Assembly (NCBI RefSeq): GCF_004331465.1
Contig: NZ_SJKB01000009.1
Location: forward strand, 372,001-436,000
Direction of reading: 5' to 3'
From: Kribbella pittospori
Lineage (GTDB): Bacteria; Actinomycetota; Actinomycetes; Propionibacteriales; Kribbellaceae
Length of the DNA: 64,000 bases
Each line of letters begins with the position of its first letter. The stretch's first letter is position 1. The position numbers were made by a program, and so were the translations under genes. The notes under the pieces are model-generated. The model saw only the letters and a program-made list of their open reading frames with translations, had not been told where the DNA came from and did no database searches. Below, one piece after another: positions 9,458 through 17,575 of this stretch.

Positions 9458-10720
9458 CTACTGCGAGGTAGGCAAATGGAACTCGAAGATCGCCCCGCCC
9501 TCGTCGGCGTTGTAGACCTTCAGATCACCGCCATGGGCCAGCGCGACCCAGCGGACGATGGGCAGGCCCAGGCCGGTCGAGCCGCCGCCGCTGTTGAACC
9601 GCTCGAACAGATCCTCGCCGGCTGTGGGGTCGATGCCCGGGCCCTGGTCGGCGACCGTGACCCGGCCGTCGGCGACCGTGACGGTGACGATCGCCTGGTC
9701 CGCCCCCGGCGTCCGGCCGTGGCGCATCGCGTTGTCCAGAAGGTTGCCGATGGCCCGCTGCAGCAGGGTGGGATCGGCCCGCACCATGCTCGGCGCCGAC
9801 ACAAGTGAGATCCGGGCGCCGTCGGTGGGGAGATCCTCGACCACGCCGGCGACCAGCTGGTCGAGCCAGACCGGCTGCATCGCCAGCTGTTCCACACCGG
9901 ACGCCAGCCGGGCCCGGACGAGCAGTCCGTCGATGATGTCGCCCATCCGGCCGGCCAGCCGCACGGTCCGCGGCAGCAGCTCCGCGCGCTGCTCCGGATC
10001 CCGGGCCGCTGTCTCGGCCAGGGCCCGGAGCCCTGCGATCGGTGAGCGCAGGTCGTGCGCGGTGTCGGCCAGCAACGACTCCTGCTGTTCGAGCGCCTCC
10101 ATGGCCGGGCGGATCGCGCGGCCGGACAGCCAGTAGCTCACGAGTGCCGCCGCGACGATCAGCAGGACGCAGACGGCCAGGATCACGATCACCAGTCGCT
10201 GGTGGCTGGTCAGCTGGTCGTCGGTGTCCATCCAGGCGACGACAGCACCGACAGGCTGGCCACTCGTGTTCGTGAACGGGGCGACGTTCACCCGGATCGG
10301 GTCGCCGTTCTGGGCCTTCCGGTCGGCGAACAGGGTGGAGCCGGTGGATACCGACTGGGTGGCGAGGTCGTCCAGCACCTTGCGGTCGACCGGGGTGCAG
10401 TTGAGAGCGCTGAAGTGCTCCTTGAACGCCGGCGCGCCGCCCGGCAGGATCGCGAACTGCGGGCAGTGCGCGTTCAGCGGATCCTTGCTGACCCTGGCGA
10501 AGACCAGAGCGCCGCTGTCGTCGAGCAGCCGCAGGGCCGGTGCGGTGACGACGGTCAGCTTGTTGTCGATCTCCGCCGTACCGCGTTGCGCGTCCAGACC
10601 GATCACGATCGGCGCCAGGATGAGCAGGCCGACCGTGTTCGCGACGGTGAACAGCGCGGTCAGCCACCAGCGGAGCCGGCGCAGCCGGTCGGCAGCGGGG
10701 CCCCTCATCCCGCGCTTCAC
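9458..10720 (-). CDS. Sensor histidine kinase (OmpR-system type)
   Basis: A 420-residue membrane kinase: TM1 at about 18-40, an extracytoplasmic sensor region (about 41-172, with two Cys), TM2 (about 173-195), a HisKA dimerisation domain with phospho-acceptor His222 in DTAHDLRSPIAGLR, and a HATPase domain with N-box LLDNAMRHGR, G1 DQGPGID and G2 GGGSTGLGLPIV. Start GTG at 10720 overlaps the stop of the upstream response regulator gene by 4 bases (GTGA), so the pair is translationally coupled. Position inside the secretion locus suggests it controls that locus, which is inference. Confidence 0.93.
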   Translation of the reverse strand: MKRGMRGPAADRLRRLRWWLTALFTVANTVGLLILAPIVIGLDAQRGTAEIDNKLTVVTAPALRLLDDSGALVFARVSKDPLNAHCPQFAILPGGAPAFKEHFSALNCTPVDRKVLDDLATQSVSTGSTLFADRKAQNGDPIRVNVAPFTNTSGQPVGAVVAWMDTDDQLTSHQRLVIVILAVCVLLIVAAALVSYWLSGRAIRPAMEALEQQESLLADTAHDLRSPIAGLRALAETAARDPEQRAELLPRTVRLAGRMGDIIDGLLVRARLASGVEQLAMQPVWLDQLVAGVVEDLPTDGARISLVSAPSMVRADPTLLQRAIGNLLDNAMRHGRTPGADQAIVTVTVADGRVTVADQGPGIDPTAGEDLFERFNSGGGSTGLGLPIVRWVALAHGGDLKVYNADEGGAIFEFHLPTSQ

Positions 10721-11397
10721 CGGGCGCGGTCCGGGTCGAGCAGCCGGTAGCCCTGGCCGCGGACCGCCTGGATCAGGTCGGGCCCACCACGCAACTGCTT
10801 GCGCAGCCGGGTGACCGTCGCGGCGAGAACGTTCGACGACGTCGACTCCGCGCCGACGTCCCAGCAGTGCTCGATCAACTCGGCGTACCGGATCAGCTGC
10901 TCGGGCCGGGCCATCAGGTACTCCAGCACGGCGAACTCCTTCGGTCGTAGCGTCACCAGGACGCCGGCCCGGCTGACCTCTCCCCGGGCGCTGTTCAGCT
11001 CCACGTTGGCGTACCGCAGGATCGAGGGCCGGATGGTGGGACCGCGGCGGCTCAGGCTGATCACGCGCACGATCAGCTCCTGCACCGCGAACGGCTTGAC
11101 CAGGTAGTCGTCACCGCCGTACTCGAAGCCGTCCACCCGGTCGGCCACCGTGGCCATCGCGGTCAGGAACAGAACCGGAACCGCCCAGCCGTCCTCGCGG
11201 CGGCGGCGGACGTAGTCGATCGAGTCGCCGTCCGGCAGCATCCGGTCGAACACGACGCAGTCGTAGGAGTTCACGAACAGCGCCTCGTCGGCCGTCGCGA
11301 GGTCACCGGCCAGATCGACCGCCAGGTTCGCCGACTTCAGCGCGGCCGGCACCGCCACCTGCAGTTCGACGTCGTCCTCTACCACCAGTACGCGCAC
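10717..11397 (-). CDS. OmpR/PhoB-family response regulator
   Basis: A 226-residue regulator with a receiver domain (phospho-acceptor Asp51 in CVVFDRMLPDGD, Lys in YLVKPFA) and a C-terminal winged helix ending in VRGQGYRLLDPDRA. Start GTG at 11397 has GAGGAA about 5 bases upstream. It is divergent from the SARP gene, and the short space between them carries an 11-bp-period direct repeat of the kind OmpR-family regulators bind. The partner kinase follows with a GTGA overlap. Confidence 0.93.
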   Translation of the reverse strand: MRVLVVEDDVELQVAVPAALKSANLAVDLAGDLATADEALFVNSYDCVVFDRMLPDGDSIDYVRRRREDGWAVPVLFLTAMATVADRVDGFEYGGDDYLVKPFAVQELIVRVISLSRRGPTIRPSILRYANVELNSARGEVSRAGVLVTLRPKEFAVLEYLMARPEQLIRYAELIEHCWDVGAESTSSNVLAATVTRLRKQLRGGPDLIQAVRGQGYRLLDPDRAR

Positions 11398-11408
11398 GGG
11401 GTTCCTCG

Positions 11409-11427
11409 TGTCATCGAAATGTCATCG
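11409..11427. promoter_or_regulatory. 11-bp-period direct repeat, candidate response-regulator operator
   Basis: TGTCATCG occurs at 11409-11416 and 11420-11427, one helical turn apart, between the divergent response regulator (start 11397) and SARP gene; a third TGTCAT is at 11445-11450. Direct repeats spaced 11 bp are the usual architecture for OmpR/PhoB-type dimers. Whether this regulator binds here is inference. Confidence 0.45.
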
Positions 11428-11448
11428 TCAACCCGGATCGTATGTGTC

Positions 11449-13074
11449 ATGAACGGTCACTCAGCGCACTCGGTGCCATCCCGGCCGGCCCCGAACCAGG
11501 CGCCGGTCGAGATGCCGGTCGCCTTCCGGGTGCTGGGTCCGTTGGAGGCCGACGGCCCGGACGGACGCCCGCTCGACGTCTGCGGCGGCAAGCCCGCCAC
11601 CGTCCTGACGCTGCTCCTGCTGCACCGCAACGCCTGGGTCAGCACCGAGCAGCTGATCGACGCCGTCTGGGCCGGACGGGACATCCCCGCCTCGGCCCAG
11701 AACAACCTCAAGACCTACGTCTGGCAGCTCCGCCGCGCCCTTCCCGAGGAGCGGATCGAGAGCCGGCCGGGCGCCTACCGGGTCCGCGTGCTCCCGGGCG
11801 AACTGGACGCCGACGTCGCCGCCGGACTCTGCGACGAGGCGCGAGAGCTTCTCACCGCCGGTGCCGCCGGCAAGGCGATCGTGGTGGTCCAGCGTGCCCT
11901 CAGCCTGTGGCGCGGCTGCCCGTACGACGGCCTGGACGCCGACGCCACCTCCGCTGTGGACCGGCTCACCGAGCTGCACCGGTCGCTGCGCGAGGACCTG
12001 GCCGACGCCCAGCTCGCGCTCGACCGGCCTGCCGAGGCGATCGCCGTACTGCGGGCGCTCACCGAGGAGGAGCCGCTGCGCGAGCTGGCCTGGGCGCGGC
12101 TGATGGCGGCGTACCGCCGGACGGGACGCCGGCACGACGCGCTGGCGGCGTACCAGCGAGCGCGGACCGCACTGGTCCGCGACCTCGGCATCGAGCCGGG
12201 CGCCGAGCTGACGGCGCTGCACCAGCAGATCCTGAGCGAGGAGGCGCCGCGGCTGGTAACGCCGCCGGTGAGCTCGAACCTGCCGCCCCGGATTCCGGGC
12301 TTCGTAGGCCGGACCGCCGAGCTGCTGTCGCTGCGTGGCGCCACGGGGGTCGTCACGATCGACGGTATGCCGGGCATCGGCAAGACCGCCTTCGCGCTCG
12401 AGGCCGCCGCCGGCTCCGGTCAGGAGAACCAGGTGTACGTCGACGTCACCGAACCAACGTCCTTGCCGCAGGCAACAGGGCTGCTGATCCTGGACAACGT
12501 CGAGCACGCCGACCAGGTACGGCGCCTGCTGCCGAACGACCCGAGTGCGCTGGTGTTGGTGATCAGCCGCCATCGGCTCACCGGCCTGGATCGGACCGGC
12601 GCGATCACCCTCGACGTCCTGGCGCCTGAGGAGGCCGAGCAGCTCACGGACGTCGAGCAGGTGCTCCGTGCGGCCAACGGTCATCCCGCCGCGATCCGGC
12701 ACCTGGTCGAGCGGCTGCGCAACCGGCAGCCGTGGACCGCGGCCCGGCTGGCCGCGCAGCTCGACGACCCGACCTCCCGGTGTCGCGCGCTGGCCGACGT
12801 ACTGGCTCACTTCGATGCGGCGTACTACTCCCTCCCGGGTCCCGTGCAGCGGTTTTACCGGCTCGTCGGGACGACCCCGCAGTTCGATCTGCGCCGGGCC
12901 GCTCGGCTCGCCGGAGTCAGCCAGGACGAGGTCGAGCCGATGGTCGACCAGCTGATGGACCTCAACTTGGTCGCGGAGCCGGCTCCCGGCAGGTTCGTGC
13001 TGCTCCCGGTTGTGCGCGACCACGCCCAGCAGTTGCTGGTCGCCACCGAACCCAAGGCCGAGCTGGTCGCATGA
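11449..13074 (+). CDS. SARP-family transcriptional regulator with AfsR-like NTPase region
   Basis: An OmpR-like winged helix (about 22-105, FRVLGPLEADGPDGRPLDV) is followed by a bacterial transcriptional activator domain (about 110-260, ending RARTALVRDLGIEPGAEL) and a shortened NTPase-like region with P-loop DGMPGIGKTA. The C-terminus is helical and lacks TPR repeats. SARPs usually activate clusters in which they lie; here the gene runs directly into eccE with an ATGA overlap. The start is uncertain: ATGs at 11419, 11449 and 11512 are in frame and none has a clear ribosome site. The last would begin right at the DNA-binding domain. Product about 541 residues from 11449. Confidence 0.85.
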   Translation: MNGHSAHSVPSRPAPNQAPVEMPVAFRVLGPLEADGPDGRPLDVCGGKPATVLTLLLLHRNAWVSTEQLIDAVWAGRDIPASAQNNLKTYVWQLRRALPEERIESRPGAYRVRVLPGELDADVAAGLCDEARELLTAGAAGKAIVVVQRALSLWRGCPYDGLDADATSAVDRLTELHRSLREDLADAQLALDRPAEAIAVLRALTEEEPLRELAWARLMAAYRRTGRRHDALAAYQRARTALVRDLGIEPGAELTALHQQILSEEAPRLVTPPVSSNLPPRIPGFVGRTAELLSLRGATGVVTIDGMPGIGKTAFALEAAAGSGQENQVYVDVTEPTSLPQATGLLILDNVEHADQVRRLLPNDPSALVLVISRHRLTGLDRTGAITLDVLAPEEAEQLTDVEQVLRAANGHPAAIRHLVERLRNRQPWTAARLAAQLDDPTSRCRALADVLAHFDAAYYSLPGPVQRFYRLVGTTPQFDLRRAARLAGVSQDEVEPMVDQLMDLNLVAEPAPGRFVLLPVVRDHAQQLLVATEPKAELVA

Positions 13075-14339
13075 GGCCGCAGAGCACCGCCGCAACCGCC
13101 GCGCCCGTGGCGCGTGAGCACGTCACCTCCGGAGCGCCTGCCAGTACGGCGGTCCCGCAGGCGACCGCTATCGGTGTGCCGCTCGCTCAGCCCGGCTACA
13201 CATTGCCCAAGGCACCTGCTCCGGTGACGGTCGCAGCACCTGCTCCCGCGAGCCGTCCGGTGCTCGTGTCGCAACCGCCGGCCGTCGAACCGGCCGCCGA
13301 CGTGGTCGAGCCGCCGGACCGGGCGATCCGGGTCGGCCAGATCGTCTGCTGGCAGCTCGCGGTCGTCGCGATCGGCGCCGCGACCGCGGGCACGCGGACC
13401 GTACTGATCCTCACCTCTCTTGCCGCCGTGTCGCTGGTGCTGCTGACCGCGATCCGGATCCGCGGCGTCTGGCTGTACCGCTGGGCCGCCGTACTGCTCG
13501 TCTTCCTGGGCCGGCGGCGCCGGATCGACCTCGGTAAAGGCGTTGCGATCAACTTGGTCAGCGCGTTTCACGGCCGGACGACCGTCGACGCGGTGGTCGT
13601 CCGCGACCAGCCGTACGGGATGCTCAGCCGTCCGACGGGCGCGAGTGTCGCTCTACGGCTCGGACCGGACGCGCAGCATCAGGTGCTCGACAACCTCGGG
13701 TCACTGGCGGAGGCCGAGCACCCCACCGACGTCGCCGTGCAACTCGTCCTGCACACCGGCGTCAAGCAGAACCAGCCGCCACGCGCCTGGATCGCGGTCG
13801 CCGCCGAACGCACGCCGGACATCGCCACCGACGACCAACTCCGGCAGGTGCTCGCCAACACGGTCCGCCGGCTGGTCCGCCGGTTCGACCGCGAGCAGGT
13901 GGAGTCCCTGCCCCTCGACGAGACCGACGTACTCGCGTCGCTGGGCGCGCTCGCCCACGCGAACGCCGGCCGCGGCCGGATCCACGAACGCTGGTCGACC
14001 TGGGCCTGCGGCCCGGTGCAGCAGCTGTGTGTCCGGCTGACCGGTTCCGCATTCTTGCCCGCAGCGACTGTCCGGGCGCTGGCCGCCACCCTGCTCGGCA
14101 CCGGTACCGGCGCCGCCCAAACGCTCGCCGTCACGGTGACGACGGGCGCCGGCCGCACCACCCCGATCCGCCACGACGTCGTCCTGCGACTGGCCGCTTC
14201 GCATCCGGCCACGCTCGACACGGCGTACTCCATCCTCACCACGCTCGCCCGGTCCTTCGGGGTCGAGCCTGAACGCCTCGACGGGCGGCACGCCACCGGC
14301 GTCGCCGCCACCCTACCTCTGGGGGTCCCCCTCTCATGA
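13071..14339 (+). CDS. eccE: Type VII secretion protein EccE
   Basis: A 422-residue protein with an Ala/Pro-rich cytosolic start, two adjacent TM helices (about 88-140, IVCWQLAVVAIGAATAG and following) and a soluble C-terminal domain matching the EccE pattern (VDAVVVRDQPYG, DVAVQLVLHTG). EccE is the peripheral membrane subunit of ESX secretion complexes. ATG at 13071 overlaps the SARP stop (ATGA). Similarity in this family is low, so the call rests on the double TM, the size and the locus with eccB, eccC, eccD and mycP. Confidence 0.85.
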   Translation: MRPQSTAATAAPVAREHVTSGAPASTAVPQATAIGVPLAQPGYTLPKAPAPVTVAAPAPASRPVLVSQPPAVEPAADVVEPPDRAIRVGQIVCWQLAVVAIGAATAGTRTVLILTSLAAVSLVLLTAIRIRGVWLYRWAAVLLVFLGRRRRIDLGKGVAINLVSAFHGRTTVDAVVVRDQPYGMLSRPTGASVALRLGPDAQHQVLDNLGSLAEAEHPTDVAVQLVLHTGVKQNQPPRAWIAVAAERTPDIATDDQLRQVLANTVRRLVRRFDREQVESLPLDETDVLASLGALAHANAGRGRIHERWSTWACGPVQQLCVRLTGSAFLPAATVRALAATLLGTGTGAAQTLAVTVTTGAGRTTPIRHDVVLRLAASHPATLDTAYSILTTLARSFGVEPERLDGRHATGVAATLPLGVPLS

Positions 14340-14983
14340 CTGTCACGATGTTGAACCGGCCGACCGGTTTCCACCAGATCCCTGCCCTCGGCGGTGTCGC
14401 CGAGTTGCTGGCCGCGGCCGAGGACGAGGTGATCGCGATGAGCGACCTCACCACGGCCGGGCCCGCCTTCGGCCCGCGCGACGTCCGGCCCGGCCTGCGC
14501 TACCGGGCGATCTACCCCGACACCGCCCGGACCGCGCCGAACGCCTGCCGGCACCTCGGTGCGTTGTCGCTGGCCGGCGTCGCCGTCCGGACCGTGCCGC
14601 TGATGCCGATGAACGCGCTGGTCATCGACGGCTCGATCGCCGTACTGCCCGCCGACACCGCGAACGGCAGTGTCGCCGTACTCCGGTTGTCCAGCGTGGT
14701 CACCACGGTCGTTGAACTGTTCGAGCGCGTCTGGCCGGACGCCGTACCGCTGGCCGACCGTGATCTGCCCGGCGACACCGACCTGTCCCTGCGCGAGCAG
14801 GAGATGCTCCGCCTGCTGTCGCTGGGCGCGACCGACGAGGTGGCCGCGGCCCAGCTGGACATCTCGGTCCGGACGGTACGGCGGATGGTCGCGCAGATCA
14901 TGCACCGGCTCGGCGCTCGCAGCCGGTTCCAGGCCGGCGTGAAGGCCGCCGACCGCGGCTGGTTGCTGGAACGGGCGAGCTGA
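14336..14983 (+). CDS. LuxR-type HTH regulator with phospholipase-D-like N-terminal domain
   Basis: A 215-residue protein. The C-terminal 60 residues form a GerE/LuxR helix-turn-helix (LREQEMLRLLSLGATDEVAA through ISVRTVRRMVAQIMHRLGA). The N-terminal part (GLRYRAIYP, GVAVRTVPLMPMNALVIDG) resembles the PLD-like effector domain common in actinobacterial TrmB/LuxR hybrids and has no receiver Asp, so it is not a two-component regulator. Start ATG at 14336 overlaps the eccE stop by 4 bases (ATGA), and its own stop overlaps the next ATG by one base. Its target is probably the secretion locus (inference). Confidence 0.85.
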   Translation: MTVTMLNRPTGFHQIPALGGVAELLAAAEDEVIAMSDLTTAGPAFGPRDVRPGLRYRAIYPDTARTAPNACRHLGALSLAGVAVRTVPLMPMNALVIDGSIAVLPADTANGSVAVLRLSSVVTTVVELFERVWPDAVPLADRDLPGDTDLSLREQEMLRLLSLGATDEVAAAQLDISVRTVRRMVAQIMHRLGARSRFQAGVKAADRGWLLERAS

Positions 14984-16629
14984 TGCCCGTGCCGACCCGC
15001 GTGCTGACGGTCGCCGCGGACCGTCCCGGCGCCTATCCGACCATCGGCTCCGCTCTGCTCGAGGCGCCCGACGGAGCCACGGTCGCGATCGCCGCCGGGA
15101 CGTACGCGGAGACGCTCGAACTCACCGGCCGCTCGGTCACGCTGCAGGCGGAGGACGGCGCCGAGGTCGTCCTGGACGGCTCCGGTGCCGACTGGCCGAC
15201 TGTCCGTGCTGTCGACGGCTCACTGACCCTGCGCGGTCTCGTCGTACGGGCGCTGGACCACTTCGCGATCTCCGTCGACCGGACCGAGCTCACCGTGGAG
15301 CAGTGCACGGTGACCGGTCGGACCCGGTCGGCGATCAGCGTGCACGCCAGTACGGCGTTCACCGTCGATCGCTGCACGGTGAGCGGCGCCGAAACCGGCA
15401 TCGTGGTCGAAGGGGCGAGCGGGCAGATCCTGGACACCACCGTTCGGGAGATCTCAGGTGACGGCATCGTCGTCGGGCTGGGCGCGGACCCGCTGATCCG
15501 CGGCTGCACGATCACCACCTGCGGCGGCCGCGGCGTGTACGTCTACCAGTACAGCCGCCCGGAGCTGACCGACACCGAGATCGCCAACACCGGCACCGAG
15601 GGAGTCGGCGTCGCCCACGGCAGTACGCCGGTTGTCCGCCGGGTCACCGTGCACGACACCCGCGGGCCGGCGATCACCTTCGCGCCGGGCTGCGGTGGGA
15701 CGGTCGAAGCATTGCGCCCGTCGAACACGGCCGAGCCGGCGTTGCTGCTGGCGGACGGTGTCACGGTCGAGGTGATCGACGCGAGCCAGGCGGCGGCGTC
15801 CGGCGGTGGCCAGGTCGACGAGTTGCTCGGTGAACTGGACCAGATGGTCGGGCTGCCCGGCGTGAAGGCGGAGGTCCGTGGCCTGGTGGACGAGATCCAG
15901 GTCGACGAGTGGCGTCGTACCGCTGGACTGTCGGTCGGCGCGGTCAGTCACCACCTGATCTTCGCGGGTGCGCCGGGGACCGGGAAGACCACGGTCGCAC
16001 GGCTCTACGGCAAGTTGCTGAAGGCGCTCGGCGTCCTGCCGAAGGGTGGATTCACCGAGGTGTCGCGGCGGGACCTGGTCGGGCAGTACATCGGGCACAC
16101 CGCGGAGAAGACGGCGCAGGTGTTCGAGAAGTCGCTCGGCGGGGTGCTGTTCATCGACGAGGCCTACACGCTGTCCCGGTCGGCCGGCAACGGCGGCGAC
16201 TTCGGCCAAGAGGCCATCGACGCGCTGGTCAAGCTGATGGAGGACCACCGCGACGAGATCGCGATCATCGTGGCCGGGTACACCGCGGAGATGGACGACT
16301 TCCTGGCCGCCAACCCGGGGCTGGCGTCCCGGTTCTCCAAGACCGTCGAGTTCGAGAACTACAGCCCGTCCGAGCTGCTCCGGATCACCGGCCGAATGGT
16401 TGCCGGAGGCGACTATCAGCTCGATCCCGCGGCCGGTCCGCCGCTCACGTCGTACTTCGACCGGATCGCGCACGGAGCCAACTTCGGCAACGCCCGGGAG
16501 GCGCGCCGGCTGGTCGAGGGGATGCGCAAGGCGCAGTCCCAGCGGTTGCGCGCATTGGGCCGGATGCCGACGACGGACGAGTTGCGTTCGCTGCTGCCGG
16601 ACGACGTACAGGTCGCGGCCGGCAGCTGA
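14983..16629 (+). CDS. Right-handed beta-helix / CbxX-type AAA ATPase fusion (EccA-like)
   Basis: A 548-residue fusion. Residues about 1-260 are right-handed beta-helix repeats of the pectate-lyase/NosD fold (repeated short V/I/T ladders such as DRTELTVEQCTVTG). Residues about 285-545 are a CbxX/CfqX AAA domain with Walker A FAGAPGTGKTTVAR near 328 and Walker B GVLFIDEAYTL, the ATPase type found in EccA. Classical EccA carries an N-terminal TPR domain; here a beta-helix replaces it. It is cytosolic, with no signal peptide. The start overlaps the luxR stop (TGATG). No other EccA candidate exists in the window. Confidence 0.88.
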   Translation: MPVPTRVLTVAADRPGAYPTIGSALLEAPDGATVAIAAGTYAETLELTGRSVTLQAEDGAEVVLDGSGADWPTVRAVDGSLTLRGLVVRALDHFAISVDRTELTVEQCTVTGRTRSAISVHASTAFTVDRCTVSGAETGIVVEGASGQILDTTVREISGDGIVVGLGADPLIRGCTITTCGGRGVYVYQYSRPELTDTEIANTGTEGVGVAHGSTPVVRRVTVHDTRGPAITFAPGCGGTVEALRPSNTAEPALLLADGVTVEVIDASQAAASGGGQVDELLGELDQMVGLPGVKAEVRGLVDEIQVDEWRRTAGLSVGAVSHHLIFAGAPGTGKTTVARLYGKLLKALGVLPKGGFTEVSRRDLVGQYIGHTAEKTAQVFEKSLGGVLFIDEAYTLSRSAGNGGDFGQEAIDALVKLMEDHRDEIAIIVAGYTAEMDDFLAANPGLASRFSKTVEFENYSPSELLRITGRMVAGGDYQLDPAAGPPLTSYFDRIAHGANFGNAREARRLVEGMRKAQSQRLRALGRMPTTDELRSLLPDDVQVAAGS

Positions 16630-16741
16630 AACGGTTCGGCAGGACAAGAGCTGGATAAGACTGGCCGGGGGCCGGAGCGGGGTAGTTCCGGGGTCGCATA
16701 GAGTGACTGGGGTCACCACCGGATCGGAAGGACCCGCCGCG

Positions 16742-17560
16742 ATGGCCGATGCAGACAAGCAGGGAAAGCGCTCGTACGCGGAGTTCGATGTGAGCAGGCC
16801 GAGCATCGCCCGCACCTACGACTACCTGCTCGGCGGCAAGGACAACTTCGCCGTCGACCGCGCCTTCGGGGACCGGTTCATCACGGAGTTGCCCGGTTCG
16901 GCGGTGATCGCGCACGACAACCGCGGGGCGCTGGTCCGGGCGGTCCAGCAGATCATCACCCACACGCCGGTCCGGCAGTTCATCGACCTGGGCAGCGGCC
17001 TGCCGACGGCGGACAACGTCCACCAGGTCGCGCAGCGGTACGTGCCCGACGCGAAGGTCGTGTACGTCGACAGCGACCCGATCGTGCTCGCCCACGGCCG
17101 CGCTCTGCTGGCCGAGAACGAGAACACCACCGTGATCCAGGCCGACCTGCGTGAGCCGAAGGCGATCTACGAGCACCCGGACACCAAGGCGCTGATCGAC
17201 TTCGGCCGGCCGGTCGGGATCATCTTCAGCGCGACGCTGCACCACGTGAACGACGACGAGGACCCGGCCGCTCTGGTCCGGTTCTGGTACGACCGGATCG
17301 CCTCCGGCAGTCACGTCTTCATCAGCCACTTCCGCAGCGAGAACGACCCGCGCAGCCAGGAGTTGGAGCAGGTCCTGCAGGGCTCGCTCGGCCGCGGCCG
17401 CTGGCGCACCGACGAGCAGATCCTCGCGCTGTACGGCGACGGCTTCACCGTGCTCGAGCCCGGCCTGGTCCCGGCGGTCAAGTGGCGCAACCGCGAGCCC
17501 GTCGAGGAGCTCACCGACTACCAGCCGCTGATCGCCGCCGTCCTCGCGGTCAAGGACTGA
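16742..17560 (+). CDS. SAM-dependent methyltransferase, DUF574 family
   Basis: A 272-residue protein of the actinobacterial DUF574 methyltransferase family: start SRPSIARTYDYLLGGKDNF, SAM site QFIDLGSGLPTADNVH, and acidic loop VVYVDSDPIVLAHG. The family is large in actinomycetes and substrates are mostly unknown. ATG at 16742 has GGAAGGA about 9 bases upstream. It stands 112 bases after the AAA fusion, so it probably has its own promoter (possible -10 CATAGAGT near 16699). Its last codons and stop are tandemly duplicated downstream. No link to secretion is evident. Confidence 0.9.
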   Translation: MADADKQGKRSYAEFDVSRPSIARTYDYLLGGKDNFAVDRAFGDRFITELPGSAVIAHDNRGALVRAVQQIITHTPVRQFIDLGSGLPTADNVHQVAQRYVPDAKVVYVDSDPIVLAHGRALLAENENTTVIQADLREPKAIYEHPDTKALIDFGRPVGIIFSATLHHVNDDEDPAALVRFWYDRIASGSHVFISHFRSENDPRSQELEQVLQGSLGRGRWRTDEQILALYGDGFTVLEPGLVPAVKWRNREPVEELTDYQPLIAAVLAVKD

Positions 17561-17575
17561 GCGGTCAAGGACTGA
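17546..17575. repeat. 15-bp tandem duplication across the methyltransferase stop
   Basis: GCGGTCAAGGACTGA occurs at 17546-17560 and again at 17561-17575. It fills exactly the space up to the convergent FN3 gene stop at 17576. The copies are identical, which suggests a recent slippage or repair event. Confidence 0.9.
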
